From NCBI GenBank assembly GCA_013178185.1, contig JABLXC010000005.1, positions 62,001 through 126,000 of the forward strand: a stretch of DNA of 64,000 nucleotides, in the 5' to 3' direction. Below the pieces are notes generated by a model. It was not told where the DNA came from and did not search any database. It saw only the letters and a program-made list of their open reading frames with translations. The first letter of the stretch is position 1. Every line of letters starts with the position of its first letter. Source of the stretch: Anaerolineae bacterium (lineage in GTDB: Bacteria; Chloroflexota; Anaerolineae; Anaerolineales; Anaerolineaceae). Of this stretch, positions 51,695-60,061 are shown one piece after another. The position numbers and the translations under genes were made by a program.

Positions 51695-52867
51695 TTGAGC
51701 AGTCTTAGGGTTCTTTCAATTTTTGGGACGCGGCCGGAGGGTGTTAAGATGGCGGCAGTTTTGAAGCGGCTGTCTCAAACTCCGGAGGTCGAAAGTCGCG
51801 TGTGTGTGACGGCGCAGCACCGGGAAATGCTGGACCAGGTTTTGTCCCTCTTTGATATTCATCCAGACGTGGATCTAGATTTGATGCGCCCGGATCAGTC
51901 CCTGGCTCAATTAACGGCTGATATTTTTTCACATCTTGATCCTGTTCTGGAGGCGTGGAGACCAGATTGGATTCTGGTGCAAGGGGATACGACTACAGTA
52001 ATGGCTGCGGCCTTGAATGCTTATTATCGGCACATCCGCGTGGGGCATGTCGAAGCCGGGCTGCGGACGGCTGATAAGTGGCAACCGTTTCCAGAAGAGA
52101 TCAATCGCAGGATTGCCGGCGCGGTGGCTGACATTCATTTCGCGCCGACCGAACACAGCCGCCAGAATCTGCTTCGTGAAGGAGTACCGGACTGGAGGAT
52201 CGTCGTGACGGGTAACCCGGTGATTGACGCATTGCAGGTGATTGCAGCACATGAACCTCCCGCAGAAACCGTTTCATTGTTGAAACGCTTGAAAATTTCA
52301 GAACAAAATCGCAGGCTTGTGCTGGTGACGGCGCACCGCCGTGAGAATTTTGGGCTTCCGCTTGAAAACATTTGCGAAGCTCTGGCTGAATTGGCAGCAT
52401 ACTTTAAGGGAACCGTTCAGTTTGTTTACCCGGTGCATCTCAATCCCAATGTTCAAAAACCGGTATTCCGCCGGCTTGAAAACGTTGAACATGTTACCTT
52501 GCTGCCGCCGCTGGATTATCTGCCGCTTGTGCACTTGATGAAACAGGCCTACTTGATTTTGACCGATTCCGGTGGTATTCAAGAAGAGGCTGCTGCGCTG
52601 GGGATTCCGACGCTGGTGTTGCGCCGTGCGACCGAACGCCCCGAAGGTCTGGAGACTGGGGTGTTAAGACTGGCCGGCACCGACCGCGAGCGCATTTTGA
52701 GGCAGGCAAAGATCCTTCTGGAAGACCCAGAAGAATACCGGAAGATGAAAGGCGCTTTGAATCCATTTGGGGATGGGCATGCCGCTGAACGGATTGTGAA
52801 AGCTTTGCTCGAATACCGCGAGCCAGCCGGGATGAATCCGGCGGGTGAATGTGAAAATGATAGATGA
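51695..52867 (+). CDS. wecB: UDP-N-acetylglucosamine 2-epimerase (non-hydrolysing)
   Basis: Interconverts UDP-GlcNAc and UDP-ManNAc for surface polysaccharide synthesis. The 390-residue product has the family blocks SIFGTRPEGVKMAAV at the N-terminus, VQGDTTTVMAAALNAYY, GHVEAGLRTADKW, PFPEEINRRI, VTAHRRENFGLPLENI, LTDSGGIQEEAAALGIPTLVLR and TERPEGLETG. The frame is open far upstream, but conservation begins here. A TTG at 51695 preceded by GGAGGG (51678-51683) is the likely start, since an ATG nearer to that site is out of frame. It is divergent from the REC-domain gene and followed by a glycosyltransferase gene 16 bp later. Confidence 0.93.
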   Translation: MSSLRVLSIFGTRPEGVKMAAVLKRLSQTPEVESRVCVTAQHREMLDQVLSLFDIHPDVDLDLMRPDQSLAQLTADIFSHLDPVLEAWRPDWILVQGDTTTVMAAALNAYYRHIRVGHVEAGLRTADKWQPFPEEINRRIAGAVADIHFAPTEHSRQNLLREGVPDWRIVVTGNPVIDALQVIAAHEPPAETVSLLKRLKISEQNRRLVLVTAHRRENFGLPLENICEALAELAAYFKGTVQFVYPVHLNPNVQKPVFRRLENVEHVTLLPPLDYLPLVHLMKQAYLILTDSGGIQEEAAALGIPTLVLRRATERPEGLETGVLRLAGTDRERILRQAKILLEDPEEYRKMKGALNPFGDGHAAERIVKALLEYREPAGMNPAGECENDR

Positions 52868-52883
52868 GCCGACGAGGTCTGCG

Positions 52884-53897
52884 ATGACATTTTGTGTCCT
52901 GCCCCGCTTGAGCGGGGTTGGGGGGCCAGTATCCTTTCAGAACCGGCTTGTTTCTGGTCTGCAAAAAATGGGGTATAACGTTGTCAACGACCCTCGCTAC
53001 CCGCGCTGTACCTCGATCCTGTTGATTGGAGGATCGGCGCGGCTTGCTGCTGAAATCTGGCGCGCCGGGCGGCGGGGTGTGCGGGTGGTACAGCGGCTGA
53101 ATGGGATGAACTGGCTGCACCGCAAAGGAAAGGGAGGGCTCAGGTACTATTTGCGCTCTGAGTTGAACAATTGGGCGCTGGCCTTCATCCGAAAACACCT
53201 GGCAGATCGGATTGTGTACCAAAGCCATTTTGCGAAAGGATGGTGGGATCGTTCTGCAGGCGCTCTGCAAAAGCCCAGCTGCGTTGTCTACAATTCTGTG
53301 GACTTGAACCTCTATTCACCCCAGGGAGCGCACCAGCGGCCTATTGACCACTACCGCGTGCTGATGGTTGAAGGTCATATTGGCGGCGGATATGAACAGG
53401 GGCTTGCCAACGCCATTGCTTTAACGCAGCAATTGAACCAGCAGCTCTCCCAACCAGTTGAATTGATGGTGGTGGGCGAGGTTTCGGAGCGACTGCGCAA
53501 ATATTGGGAGGAACATGCTGGCGTTTGGATTAGTTGGATGGGGTTGGTAGAAGCGGAACGGATCCCCGAAATCAACCGTTCGGCTCACCTTTTGTTCTCG
53601 GCAGATCTGAATGCTGCCTGTCCAAATTCGGTCATTGAGGCGTTAGCTTGTGGGCTTCCGGTGATCGGTTTTGCTACCGGGGCGTTGCCAGAGCTGGTCG
53701 GCGATCGTGCCGGTCTGGTGGTGGATTACGGAGGAGATCATTGGAACCTTGAACCACCCAACATTCACGGCCTGACTGCGGCTGCCAGGACCTTGCTGGC
53801 CGAACAGTCCCATTATCGCCTCAGCGCGCGCCGGCGGGCGGAGGCGGTTTTCAGCCTGGATAGGATGGTGGGGGAGTATTTGAAAGTTTTGCTTTGA
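52884..53897 (+). CDS. Glycosyltransferase, GT4-like (GT-B fold)
   Basis: Transfers a sugar from an activated donor, probably in surface polysaccharide assembly with the WecB product of the preceding gene. The 337-residue chain has a GT-B N-terminal part (LPRLSGVGGPVSFQNRLVSGL, RIVYQSHFAKGWW, VYNSVDLNLYSP) and the donor-binding block ACPNSVIEALACGLPVIGFATGALPELVG, including the E-x7-E pattern. The ATG at 52884 has GAGGT seven bases upstream; a GTG at 52845 overlapping wecB is less likely. Donor and acceptor are unknown. It ends one base before the stop of the convergent phosphoribosyltransferase gene. Confidence 0.87.
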   Translation: MTFCVLPRLSGVGGPVSFQNRLVSGLQKMGYNVVNDPRYPRCTSILLIGGSARLAAEIWRAGRRGVRVVQRLNGMNWLHRKGKGGLRYYLRSELNNWALAFIRKHLADRIVYQSHFAKGWWDRSAGALQKPSCVVYNSVDLNLYSPQGAHQRPIDHYRVLMVEGHIGGGYEQGLANAIALTQQLNQQLSQPVELMVVGEVSERLRKYWEEHAGVWISWMGLVEAERIPEINRSAHLLFSADLNAACPNSVIEALACGLPVIGFATGALPELVGDRAGLVVDYGGDHWNLEPPNIHGLTAAARTLLAEQSHYRLSARRRAEAVFSLDRMVGEYLKVLL

Positions 53898-54407
53898 TTA
53901 AAAATCGCGCAACAAGACGCTCTCTGGCCCGCGGTGAATTTCCCAGGGGTAAACGATATGCGCATCGGTGATCGCAGCGTAATAATCCGGCCGGACGGTT
54001 CCAAAAAGGCTGCGATAGGGATTGAAATGCAGTACACAAGTATAGGGAATGCCCGCTGCGCCGGAGACGCGGTTTTTTACTGCCGTGATGGTGCGTCCAG
54101 ACCCCCAGACATCGTCCACAATCAGCACTTTTCTCCCTCTCAAAAGGCTGTCTCCGGGGAATTGAAAAAATTCGGGCCAGGCCATCAATCTTGATTTGTC
54201 ACGTTCTTTTTCCATTTCCATTTCAAAAGGAAAATCTACCGCGGCGGTTAACAGGGTGGTTAATTGAAGCGCTTCGGCCAACAGCCCGCCCGGAATTACG
54301 CCGCCCCGGGTGATCATAATCATGGCATCGAATTCGGTTTCGAATTGAGGGATAAGGTGGTCGATTAGCTTATCTACATCGTTCCAGGTTAATATTTCTC
54401 GCCGCAT
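53898..54407 (-). CDS. Phosphoribosyltransferase, purine-salvage type
   Basis: Probable PRPP-dependent base salvage enzyme of 169 residues. The PRPP loop is VLIVDDVWGSGRTI, with the two acidic residues and the Gly-x-Gly turn of type I phosphoribosyltransferases. MIMITRGGVIPGGLLAEAL forms the pyrophosphate loop. The C-terminal hood (YYAAITDAHIVYPWEIHRG) resembles Gpt/xanthine-guanine type enzymes, where a Trp stacks on the base. Specificity is not proven by sequence. Its stop codon abuts the end of the glycosyltransferase gene. A minus-strand TATAAT lies near 54438-54449, about 30 bp upstream of the ATG, and may be its promoter. Confidence 0.87.
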   Translation of the reverse strand: MRREILTWNDVDKLIDHLIPQFETEFDAMIMITRGGVIPGGLLAEALQLTTLLTAAVDFPFEMEMEKERDKSRLMAWPEFFQFPGDSLLRGRKVLIVDDVWGSGRTITAVKNRVSGAAGIPYTCVLHFNPYRSLFGTVRPDYYAAITDAHIVYPWEIHRGPESVLLRDF

Positions 54408-54574
54408 AAAGAATTTCCCTTAACCGAGGATCTTTCAGTAAATTATAGCAGTTAATATCAAAAAGCCGGTAATTATCAGGCAAAGCCCGGCGCCTGTGGC
54501 TTTCGTAAGCTTGGCGCTACTTTTGACAATTTGTGAACTCTATTCAAAAGAATGTGCATGTTTACCAAATGTAA

Positions 54575-54610
54575 TAAAAAAAGCAGGAGGCGATCCATTG
54601 CCTCCTGCTT
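54575..54610 (-). terminator. Strong terminator of the polymer-forming membrane protein gene
   Basis: Perfect 11-bp stem AAGCAGGAGGC (54581-54591)/GCCTCCTGCTT (54600-54610), followed on the minus strand by TTTTTTT. Confidence 0.93.
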
Positions 54611-54634
54611 GACTATGTCTTTCTGAACAGGGGG

Positions 54635-56071
54635 TCAGGCTTCTGCCGGAAGAACCGGTGAAGAAGGCTGGCGTGAGATTCGCCAATCGCGGTAGACCAG
54701 CCAGATGGCGCCGATGCCGAAGAGTGTCGCCGCCAGGCCAAAGAGCCACCCGACCAGGGGCAGTGAACGCAGAAGTGTATAGATGACGACACCAATCACC
54801 ATTGCCCAAATTTTTACATGGGTTGCGTTTGGCGCGATCTGTTTCAGGATCCACTCGCCGCCCAGGTAGGCAACGACCAGTTTGCTGCCGTAGCCAATAA
54901 GGAGACCAAACACAGCCAGCGTCAGGGCGATAGAGGAGAATCCTACGGTAAATACTGCGCCGCCCAGACTCCCAAGCGTGACGACCATAAAGAGGATCCC
55001 CACAAACAACACTGCCAACGCGGCAAAGATGGCAGCGGCATAACCGATGATAATGACCACAAAGCCATAGCCGGCGGCAGGCGCAGGTTTTTCTTTTACT
55101 TTTGCCACAAACCGTTTGAGCAATTCAGGCAGCAGCCAGATTGCCAGACCTCCCAGAATGAGTAAGGTTACCAGGTTGCGAAGGGTTTGGAGGACCCAGT
55201 TGACCAAAGGGGTGATAAGATTCGCTTTGACGGGCTTGGCTGCGGGTTCTTTCCCTTCTTTTACTTCCTGAGGTACGGGGGTTTGGTAAACTATGCCTCC
55301 GACAGGTTTGGCGTCAATGGATGCCAGGCTTTCGCTGCTGGCGGTATAAGTCAATTTGCCGCCAATCCTGGCATCTGGGCTGACGCGCAACCCCGGCTGG
55401 ATGGGCTTGGGCATTTCGATGTTCATGCCAGGGAAGAAGAAGACCGGGGGCTGCCCGCTGGTAGTTTCTTCGCCAGGGCCGAAATCGATGGTAACATCTC
55501 CCCCAATATCGCCCTTCAGCTCCACTGCGCCCGCGCCCAGATACACGTTCCGGCCAATTTCTCCGCCGAGGATGGCCTGGTAGACGCCAGCGTAAACATT
55601 CCGCTGCGCGACGGCGCCGGGTTGTATTTCCAGGCTATAGCCGCCATAGTAAAGGCTGCGGTCGATGCTGGCGGTGCCGGCAGCCAGCATCGAGGTGCTG
55701 CCGCCGAAGACGCTGCCCTCAACCTTGCCTTTGATCTCTGCGTTCTGGCAGCCGAAGAAAAGATTGCCGGTGATCTGTGCTGAATCGGTAATGAAGACTT
55801 TGCTGCCAGCCAGGAATGCATCGCCATTGATCGTGCCATTGATTGTTATGGTCTGACCGACCGCCATCAACGCCCCGTTTACGACACCATCTACGACGAC
55901 TGTATTATGGCTCATAAACACATCGTCATTGATCACCTCGTCGGCCTGGATAGTACCATCGTCATCAACGTAGGCAGCCTGAACCGACCTTGCTATCCCA
56001 AACACCAGGCCAGCGCAGAGCGCTAAAACAAATATAGAATACAGAAATACAGCAGATTTTTTTTTGATCAT
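54635..56071 (-). CDS. Exported polymer-forming (bactofilin-like) membrane protein
   Basis: Membrane protein of 478 residues. A signal peptide (cleavage near VQAAYV) is followed by about 230 residues of regular short beta repeats, such as VVVDGVVNGALMAVG, ITINGTINGDAFLAG, AEIKGKVEGSVFGG and VELKGDIGGDVTI. This pattern belongs to the bactofilin / polymer-forming right-handed beta-helix group. After a Pro/Lys linker come four to five transmembrane helices (about 290-460) and a short tail. Bactofilins are normally cytoplasmic; here the repeat domain should face outside and be tethered by the membrane part, so a structural envelope role is inferred. GGGAGAGG precedes the ATG. It has its own terminator. 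Confidence 0.85.
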   Translation of the reverse strand: MIKKKSAVFLYSIFVLALCAGLVFGIARSVQAAYVDDDGTIQADEVINDDVFMSHNTVVVDGVVNGALMAVGQTITINGTINGDAFLAGSKVFITDSAQITGNLFFGCQNAEIKGKVEGSVFGGSTSMLAAGTASIDRSLYYGGYSLEIQPGAVAQRNVYAGVYQAILGGEIGRNVYLGAGAVELKGDIGGDVTIDFGPGEETTSGQPPVFFFPGMNIEMPKPIQPGLRVSPDARIGGKLTYTASSESLASIDAKPVGGIVYQTPVPQEVKEGKEPAAKPVKANLITPLVNWVLQTLRNLVTLLILGGLAIWLLPELLKRFVAKVKEKPAPAAGYGFVVIIIGYAAAIFAALAVLFVGILFMVVTLGSLGGAVFTVGFSSIALTLAVFGLLIGYGSKLVVAYLGGEWILKQIAPNATHVKIWAMVIGVVIYTLLRSLPLVGWLFGLAATLFGIGAIWLVYRDWRISRQPSSPVLPAEA

Positions 56072-56280
56072 GTTTTCCTCTCCCTAAAAAGTGGCGACCC
56101 GGCGCCTGGCGGTCTTACACCCCGAACGGTTAACAAAACGGATGAAAAATAAGGCTCAAGAGACAGATCGACTCGATGCCTGGGTCAGTTGAAGATTATG
56201 ATTAATATACGAACAACCAGAGGAATGGTTGCCTGGAAATGTAGATTCTGGATTGAAAAGCTGGTTTTAAGGGGTGGCGT

Positions 56281-56604
56281 TTAGGTCTTACGGCGCATGA
56301 CGCTGTAGGACCCAATCACAATGATCAGGACGAGAATGACCCCCCCCAACAGGATGCCGTTCGTCTGTTCGCTGTTGTGCTCCCACTCCGGTGGAAGGCT
56401 GGACGTATTTTCAGGGCTTGGGCTGAGTGTTGCGCCAGCAGCAAGGCTGCTTTCCGGCTGGTTGGGTTGCTGGAGGGGTTCGCTCCAGGTGAGTGTCATC
56501 AAGAAGATCGTGGCGATGATCAATAAAATCAAAGTACGCCGATCCAGCCACTCAGGCCATTGTGGAAGTTTTAAGGGAGGGAGAGGGAGTTTTATCCTGG
56601 TCAT
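56281..56604 (-). CDS. Small two-helix membrane protein of unknown function
   Basis: No known family recognised. The 107-residue product has transmembrane helices at about 24-41 (RRTLILLIIATIFLMTLTW) and 83-101 (ILLGGVILVLIIVIGSYSV), joined by about 40 polar residues rich in Pro, Ser and Glu, and ends in a basic RRKT. The N-terminal part is basic and Pro-rich. Its ATG overlaps the stop of the solute-binding protein gene by 4 bp, which implies translational coupling and a functional link with that lipoprotein. The 209 bp downstream show no gene. Confidence 0.75.
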   Translation of the reverse strand: MTRIKLPLPPLKLPQWPEWLDRRTLILLIIATIFLMTLTWSEPLQQPNQPESSLAAGATLSPSPENTSSLPPEWEHNSEQTNGILLGGVILVLIIVIGSYSVMRRKT

Positions 56605-57914
56605 GGCGTCTGTGAGGGGGATAATTGTTCGATGGCTTTTTGCGCCGTTTGAATTGGGTCCAACTGGATTTTGATCACTTTGATGGTAGTGTCGTGAAGC
56701 ACTGGCGTCAGGATGGCCTGAATATCATTCGGCGGCGGGATCATGGCGCCCGGGATGACCTGATTGGCCAGCGACTGCAAGGACTGATTTTTCCATGCGG
56801 CAAGGGAGGAGGGGCGAGGGGGCAAGTAACCTGCTGCATAGCTCCAATTTGCCAGAAAATCGCTTTGTACGAGCGTTTCTGCAAGCTTCATGGTGATGGC
56901 GCGCCGCTCGGGGAATGGATCGGATAATGCCCAGACCCAGCCGTTGGTTGGGATGCTGCTTTCTTCTCCCAGCGGGAAGAGCGGCGCGGCGATCGTGTCG
57001 GGGGGGAGGGTTGCCAGGAACTGCGAGCTCCAAACCACCGCGATCTGGCCTCTTTGATCTTGATACGCCTGCCAGACCTGGCTGTACGTCTGGAACTGAC
57101 TGATCCACTCCGGGAAGATGCCCAGCTGGAAGCCACGGGCATAAAATATCAAGACAGAGGCGAGTGTTTTCTCATCCAAGGCGGGACGTCCCAGGTCATC
57201 CTGCAGTTTGCCGCCTTTTGAGCGATAGAGCGCCTGTGCGAGGGTGGCTTGTGGATCATCCGCCGGGAAAATTACCGGTTGCCCCGTTTTTAGAATTTCT
57301 TCCCAGTTTGCCGGTTTGACGCCAAGCCGGGCAGGGCGATAGACAATCAAGAGGCTGTCGCCTGCGAATGGCAATCCCATGACACTATTTTGGACAGTGG
57401 CGAGGGTAAGCGCGTAATCGTACCAATCTGTATCCTCCATGCTCGCGGTGAATCCTTCGATTGGGACGATCAGGCCGCGCAAGGTGGCAGTTTCCAGGTC
57501 GGAGCGGGAGAGCGCCACCAGACCGGGCATTGCCAGGGGGGCGGCAGCGGCCGTGGTTTGCAGGGATTCCATCAAGCCGGCAGGACCGGCCAACGCTTTC
57601 ACCCGTACTACAACCCGGTATTCTGGATTATCCCTCTCAAAGACAGCAAGCTGGTTTCGCAGGAAATTTCCTGCCGCGCCGCTATTCTGCGGGTCGAACT
57701 GTGGTGGAACCCAGAGGGTGATCTGATAAGGGTCCACGGGGAGGGTGGCGGTGGCCTGTGGAGCGGTGGGGCTCGGCAAAAAAGGCGTGACTGAAATCGG
57801 AAGGGTGGGTTCTGGCAGTAAGAAGTTGAAAAGCCGGTCGCTGCACCCTGCCAAAAGGATCAAAAGGATTGGAACCGTTATAAAGAAAACCTTGCGAAGG
57901 ATAATTCGAGCCAT
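56601..57914 (-). CDS. Extracellular solute-binding lipoprotein, family 1 type (orphan)
   Basis: Substrate receptor of the sugar-binding family 1 type, 437 residues. The signal peptide ends in lipobox LLAGC; a Pro/Thr-rich tether (TPFLPSPTAPQATATLP) follows. The mature part has QITLWVPPQFDP, FERDNPEYRVVVRVKA, TLRGLIVPIEGF, VMGLPFAGDSLLIVYRP, IFPADDPQATLAQ and NGWVWALSDPFPERRA, all typical of these receptors. No permease or ATPase genes lie near it. It follows three M42 peptidase genes and is coupled to a small membrane protein, so it may serve a distant ABC system or act as a sensor. Ligand unknown. Confidence 0.88.
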   Translation of the reverse strand: MARIILRKVFFITVPILLILLAGCSDRLFNFLLPEPTLPISVTPFLPSPTAPQATATLPVDPYQITLWVPPQFDPQNSGAAGNFLRNQLAVFERDNPEYRVVVRVKALAGPAGLMESLQTTAAAAPLAMPGLVALSRSDLETATLRGLIVPIEGFTASMEDTDWYDYALTLATVQNSVMGLPFAGDSLLIVYRPARLGVKPANWEEILKTGQPVIFPADDPQATLAQALYRSKGGKLQDDLGRPALDEKTLASVLIFYARGFQLGIFPEWISQFQTYSQVWQAYQDQRGQIAVVWSSQFLATLPPDTIAAPLFPLGEESSIPTNGWVWALSDPFPERRAITMKLAETLVQSDFLANWSYAAGYLPPRPSSLAAWKNQSLQSLANQVIPGAMIPPPNDIQAILTPVLHDTTIKVIKIQLDPIQTAQKAIEQLSPSQTP

Positions 57915-57946
57915 TTTGCCGTCACACCCACGAAGCGTTTAAATAA

Positions 57947-58945
57947 TCAGCCCAGATGGATGGGATTGCTCAAGACGGTCACCAGGAGTTTGACAGCATT
58001 CTGGACGTCGTTGTAATCCACCATTTCAGAAGGGGAGTGGACGTAGCGGCAAGGGATGGAAATACAACCGGAAGGAATCCCTGCCCGTGTGATTTGGATG
58101 ACGCTGGCGTCCGTCGTGCCACCTTCTAGAATTTCTAACTGGTAGGGCCCCTTTGCTTTTTCGGCAGTCTCAATCAGATATTGGACGAGGCGAGGATCAG
58201 ACAGCATTTTTCCATCGCGCACTTTGATGGCAGGACCCTTCCCCAGCGCGACCTCCATCTTAACTCCTTTGGGAGTATCGCCTGTCAGGGTGACATCAAC
58301 CGCGAGGCCAAGGTCTGGGTCTAGGGCGAAAGCGGCGGTGGTTGCTCCCCGCAGCCCGACCTCTTCTTGAACGCTAAAGACGAAATAGATTTCATGGGGC
58401 GTCTTTTTAAGTTGCCGCAAGCTCTCTACCAAAACTGCTACGCCGATGCGGTCATCCATGGATTTGGCGGCAATCCTACCACCCAGATCGAGCATGGGAC
58501 GATAGAATGCGGCCACCTCTCCCACTTTGATCGGGCAATCCTGCCGGCTGGCTGCGCCTACATCGATATAAAGCTGTTCGATAGAAAAAGGGCGGTCCGG
58601 ATTTTCCAGGCGTTCGATCCCGATCACCCCTTCGACGCCATTCATAAAACGTACTCGTCCACCGGGGCAATTATTTGGGCGTACACCGCCGAGTGTGGAG
58701 AAGCGGATGAAGCCGTTTTCATCGATATGGGTCGCGATTAATCCGATTTCATCCAGATGCGCTGCCAGCATCAGGCGCATGCCGCTTTTGGTTTTGCTGC
58801 CTTTTCGTACGATCAAGTTTCCAAGCGCATCGATGCGGATTTCTTCGGCAAAGGGGGCAACTTCATCCCTGACGATCTCGCGCACTGCGGATTCGTATCC
58901 TGATGGGCCAATGCTTTCCACTAATTTTTGAATGAGGTTTTTCAT
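57947..58945 (-). CDS. M42 family metallopeptidase (FrvX/endoglucanase-like)
   Basis: Cytosolic dinuclear-metal aminopeptidase of the TET type, 332 residues. Metal ligands are visible: His in LAAHLDEIGL, Asp in AKSMDDRIGV, the Glu pair in VQEEVGLRGA, Asp in LAVDVTLTGD and His in RYVHSPSEM. Members assemble into hollow dodecamers and trim peptides; some were named endoglucanases by error. It is the third of three tandem paralogues, 24 bp after the interrupted one, and 32 bp before the solute-binding lipoprotein gene. Substrate preference cannot be read. Confidence 0.93.
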   Translation of the reverse strand: MKNLIQKLVESIGPSGYESAVREIVRDEVAPFAEEIRIDALGNLIVRKGSKTKSGMRLMLAAHLDEIGLIATHIDENGFIRFSTLGGVRPNNCPGGRVRFMNGVEGVIGIERLENPDRPFSIEQLYIDVGAASRQDCPIKVGEVAAFYRPMLDLGGRIAAKSMDDRIGVAVLVESLRQLKKTPHEIYFVFSVQEEVGLRGATTAAFALDPDLGLAVDVTLTGDTPKGVKMEVALGKGPAIKVRDGKMLSDPRLVQYLIETAEKAKGPYQLEILEGGTTDASVIQITRAGIPSGCISIPCRYVHSPSEMVDYNDVQNAVKLLVTVLSNPIHLG

Positions 58946-58969
58946 GCAGCACTCCTGTGTTCAAAGCGG

Positions 58970-60058
58970 TTATCGCGGTCTTTTAAGCAGGTCTGGAGAA
59001 ATGGTTTGCAGCGCGGCATGCATCAGCGCCAGCGTATTTTGCCAGTCGTCTAACCTGGCGATCATGAGGGGGGTATGAGGGTAACGACCCGGTACCGAAA
59101 TTGAGATCGAAGGGATGCCTTCCCTCTGTTTGTGGATCTGGCTTGCATCGGTGCCGCCTGCTCCAGGCTGGCGGAACTGGTAAGGTATGTTATGTTTTTC
59201 GGCTGTCTCTGCCAGGAAACGGATCAATCGTGGGTCCGAAAGGGTGCCCGAATCGGCCACATAAATTGCTGGACCCTGCCCCAAACGGGTGTTATAGCGG
59301 GTGTTTTCTGTGTCATCCTAACTTGGCAAGTCCTGGGCGGGGGTAGAGTCGATGGCAATGGCAATATCCGGATTCATGGTGTAGGCAGCCACCCGCGCGC
59401 CGCGGGCGCCAACCTCCTCCTGCACGGTAAATGCCGCCAGGAGTTCGATATCTGGCGGGGCGTTGCGCACCAATTCAATCAGAGTTGCCACCCCGAGGCG
59501 GTCATCCAGCGCTTTGCCCATTAGGCTTGGGCCAGATTGCTGGAAAGTGGTTGCAAAGGCGGCTCTGTCGCCGACTTTGACCCCGTCGTTTCCGCCCGAC
59601 CCCAGGTCGATCCTCAAGCTATCTAAAGAAAATGCCTGCTTGCGTTCTTCCTCAGTGGTCAGGTGGATAGGTTTTGCTCCGATCACGGCGCAGGTATGTT
59701 TGCGCCCAATCAGCACGGTTTTTCCGGCCAGGTAGCGTACATCGATGCCACCTACAAGATCAAAGCGGCACAGCCCGCCTTCATCTTTTTCTGTGATCAT
59801 AAAGCCGACTTCATCCATGTGGGCTGCAAGCATCACTCGGAGCGGGTTTTTCTTTTTGGCCTTACAGGTGACAAGAACATTTCCGAGCGCATCGATCTGG
59901 ATCTCACTGGGCGAGGATTTCAACTCCTCTAGCACGATGGCGCGCACTTCACCTTCATCGCCCGAAACTGCGCAGGCATTGGAAAGTTTCTCTAGTAATT
60001 TGATTTGGTCCGGCCCAATTTTGGGATTCTGGGAGTATGTTTGTTCTCGGGTTGCCAT
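58970..60058 (-). pseudogene. M42 family metallopeptidase interrupted by one in-frame TAG
   Basis: A full-length M42 gene of 363 codons including both stops, broken by a single amber codon at 59318-59320. Before it, 246 codons encode the N-terminal part with LAAHMDEVGFM, GKALDDRLGVA, VQEEVGARGA and IAIDSTPAQDLPS. After it, the same frame continues for over 100 codons with RYNTRLGQGPAIYVADSG, GGTDASQIHKQREGIP and the His ligand in RYPHTPLM. All metal ligands are present across the two parts. A recent nonsense mutation, a sequencing error, or readthrough could explain it; the rest shows no decay. The ATG at 60058 has GGAGG and follows the previous M42 stop by 3 bp. Confidence 0.88.
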
Positions 60059-60061
60059 TTG

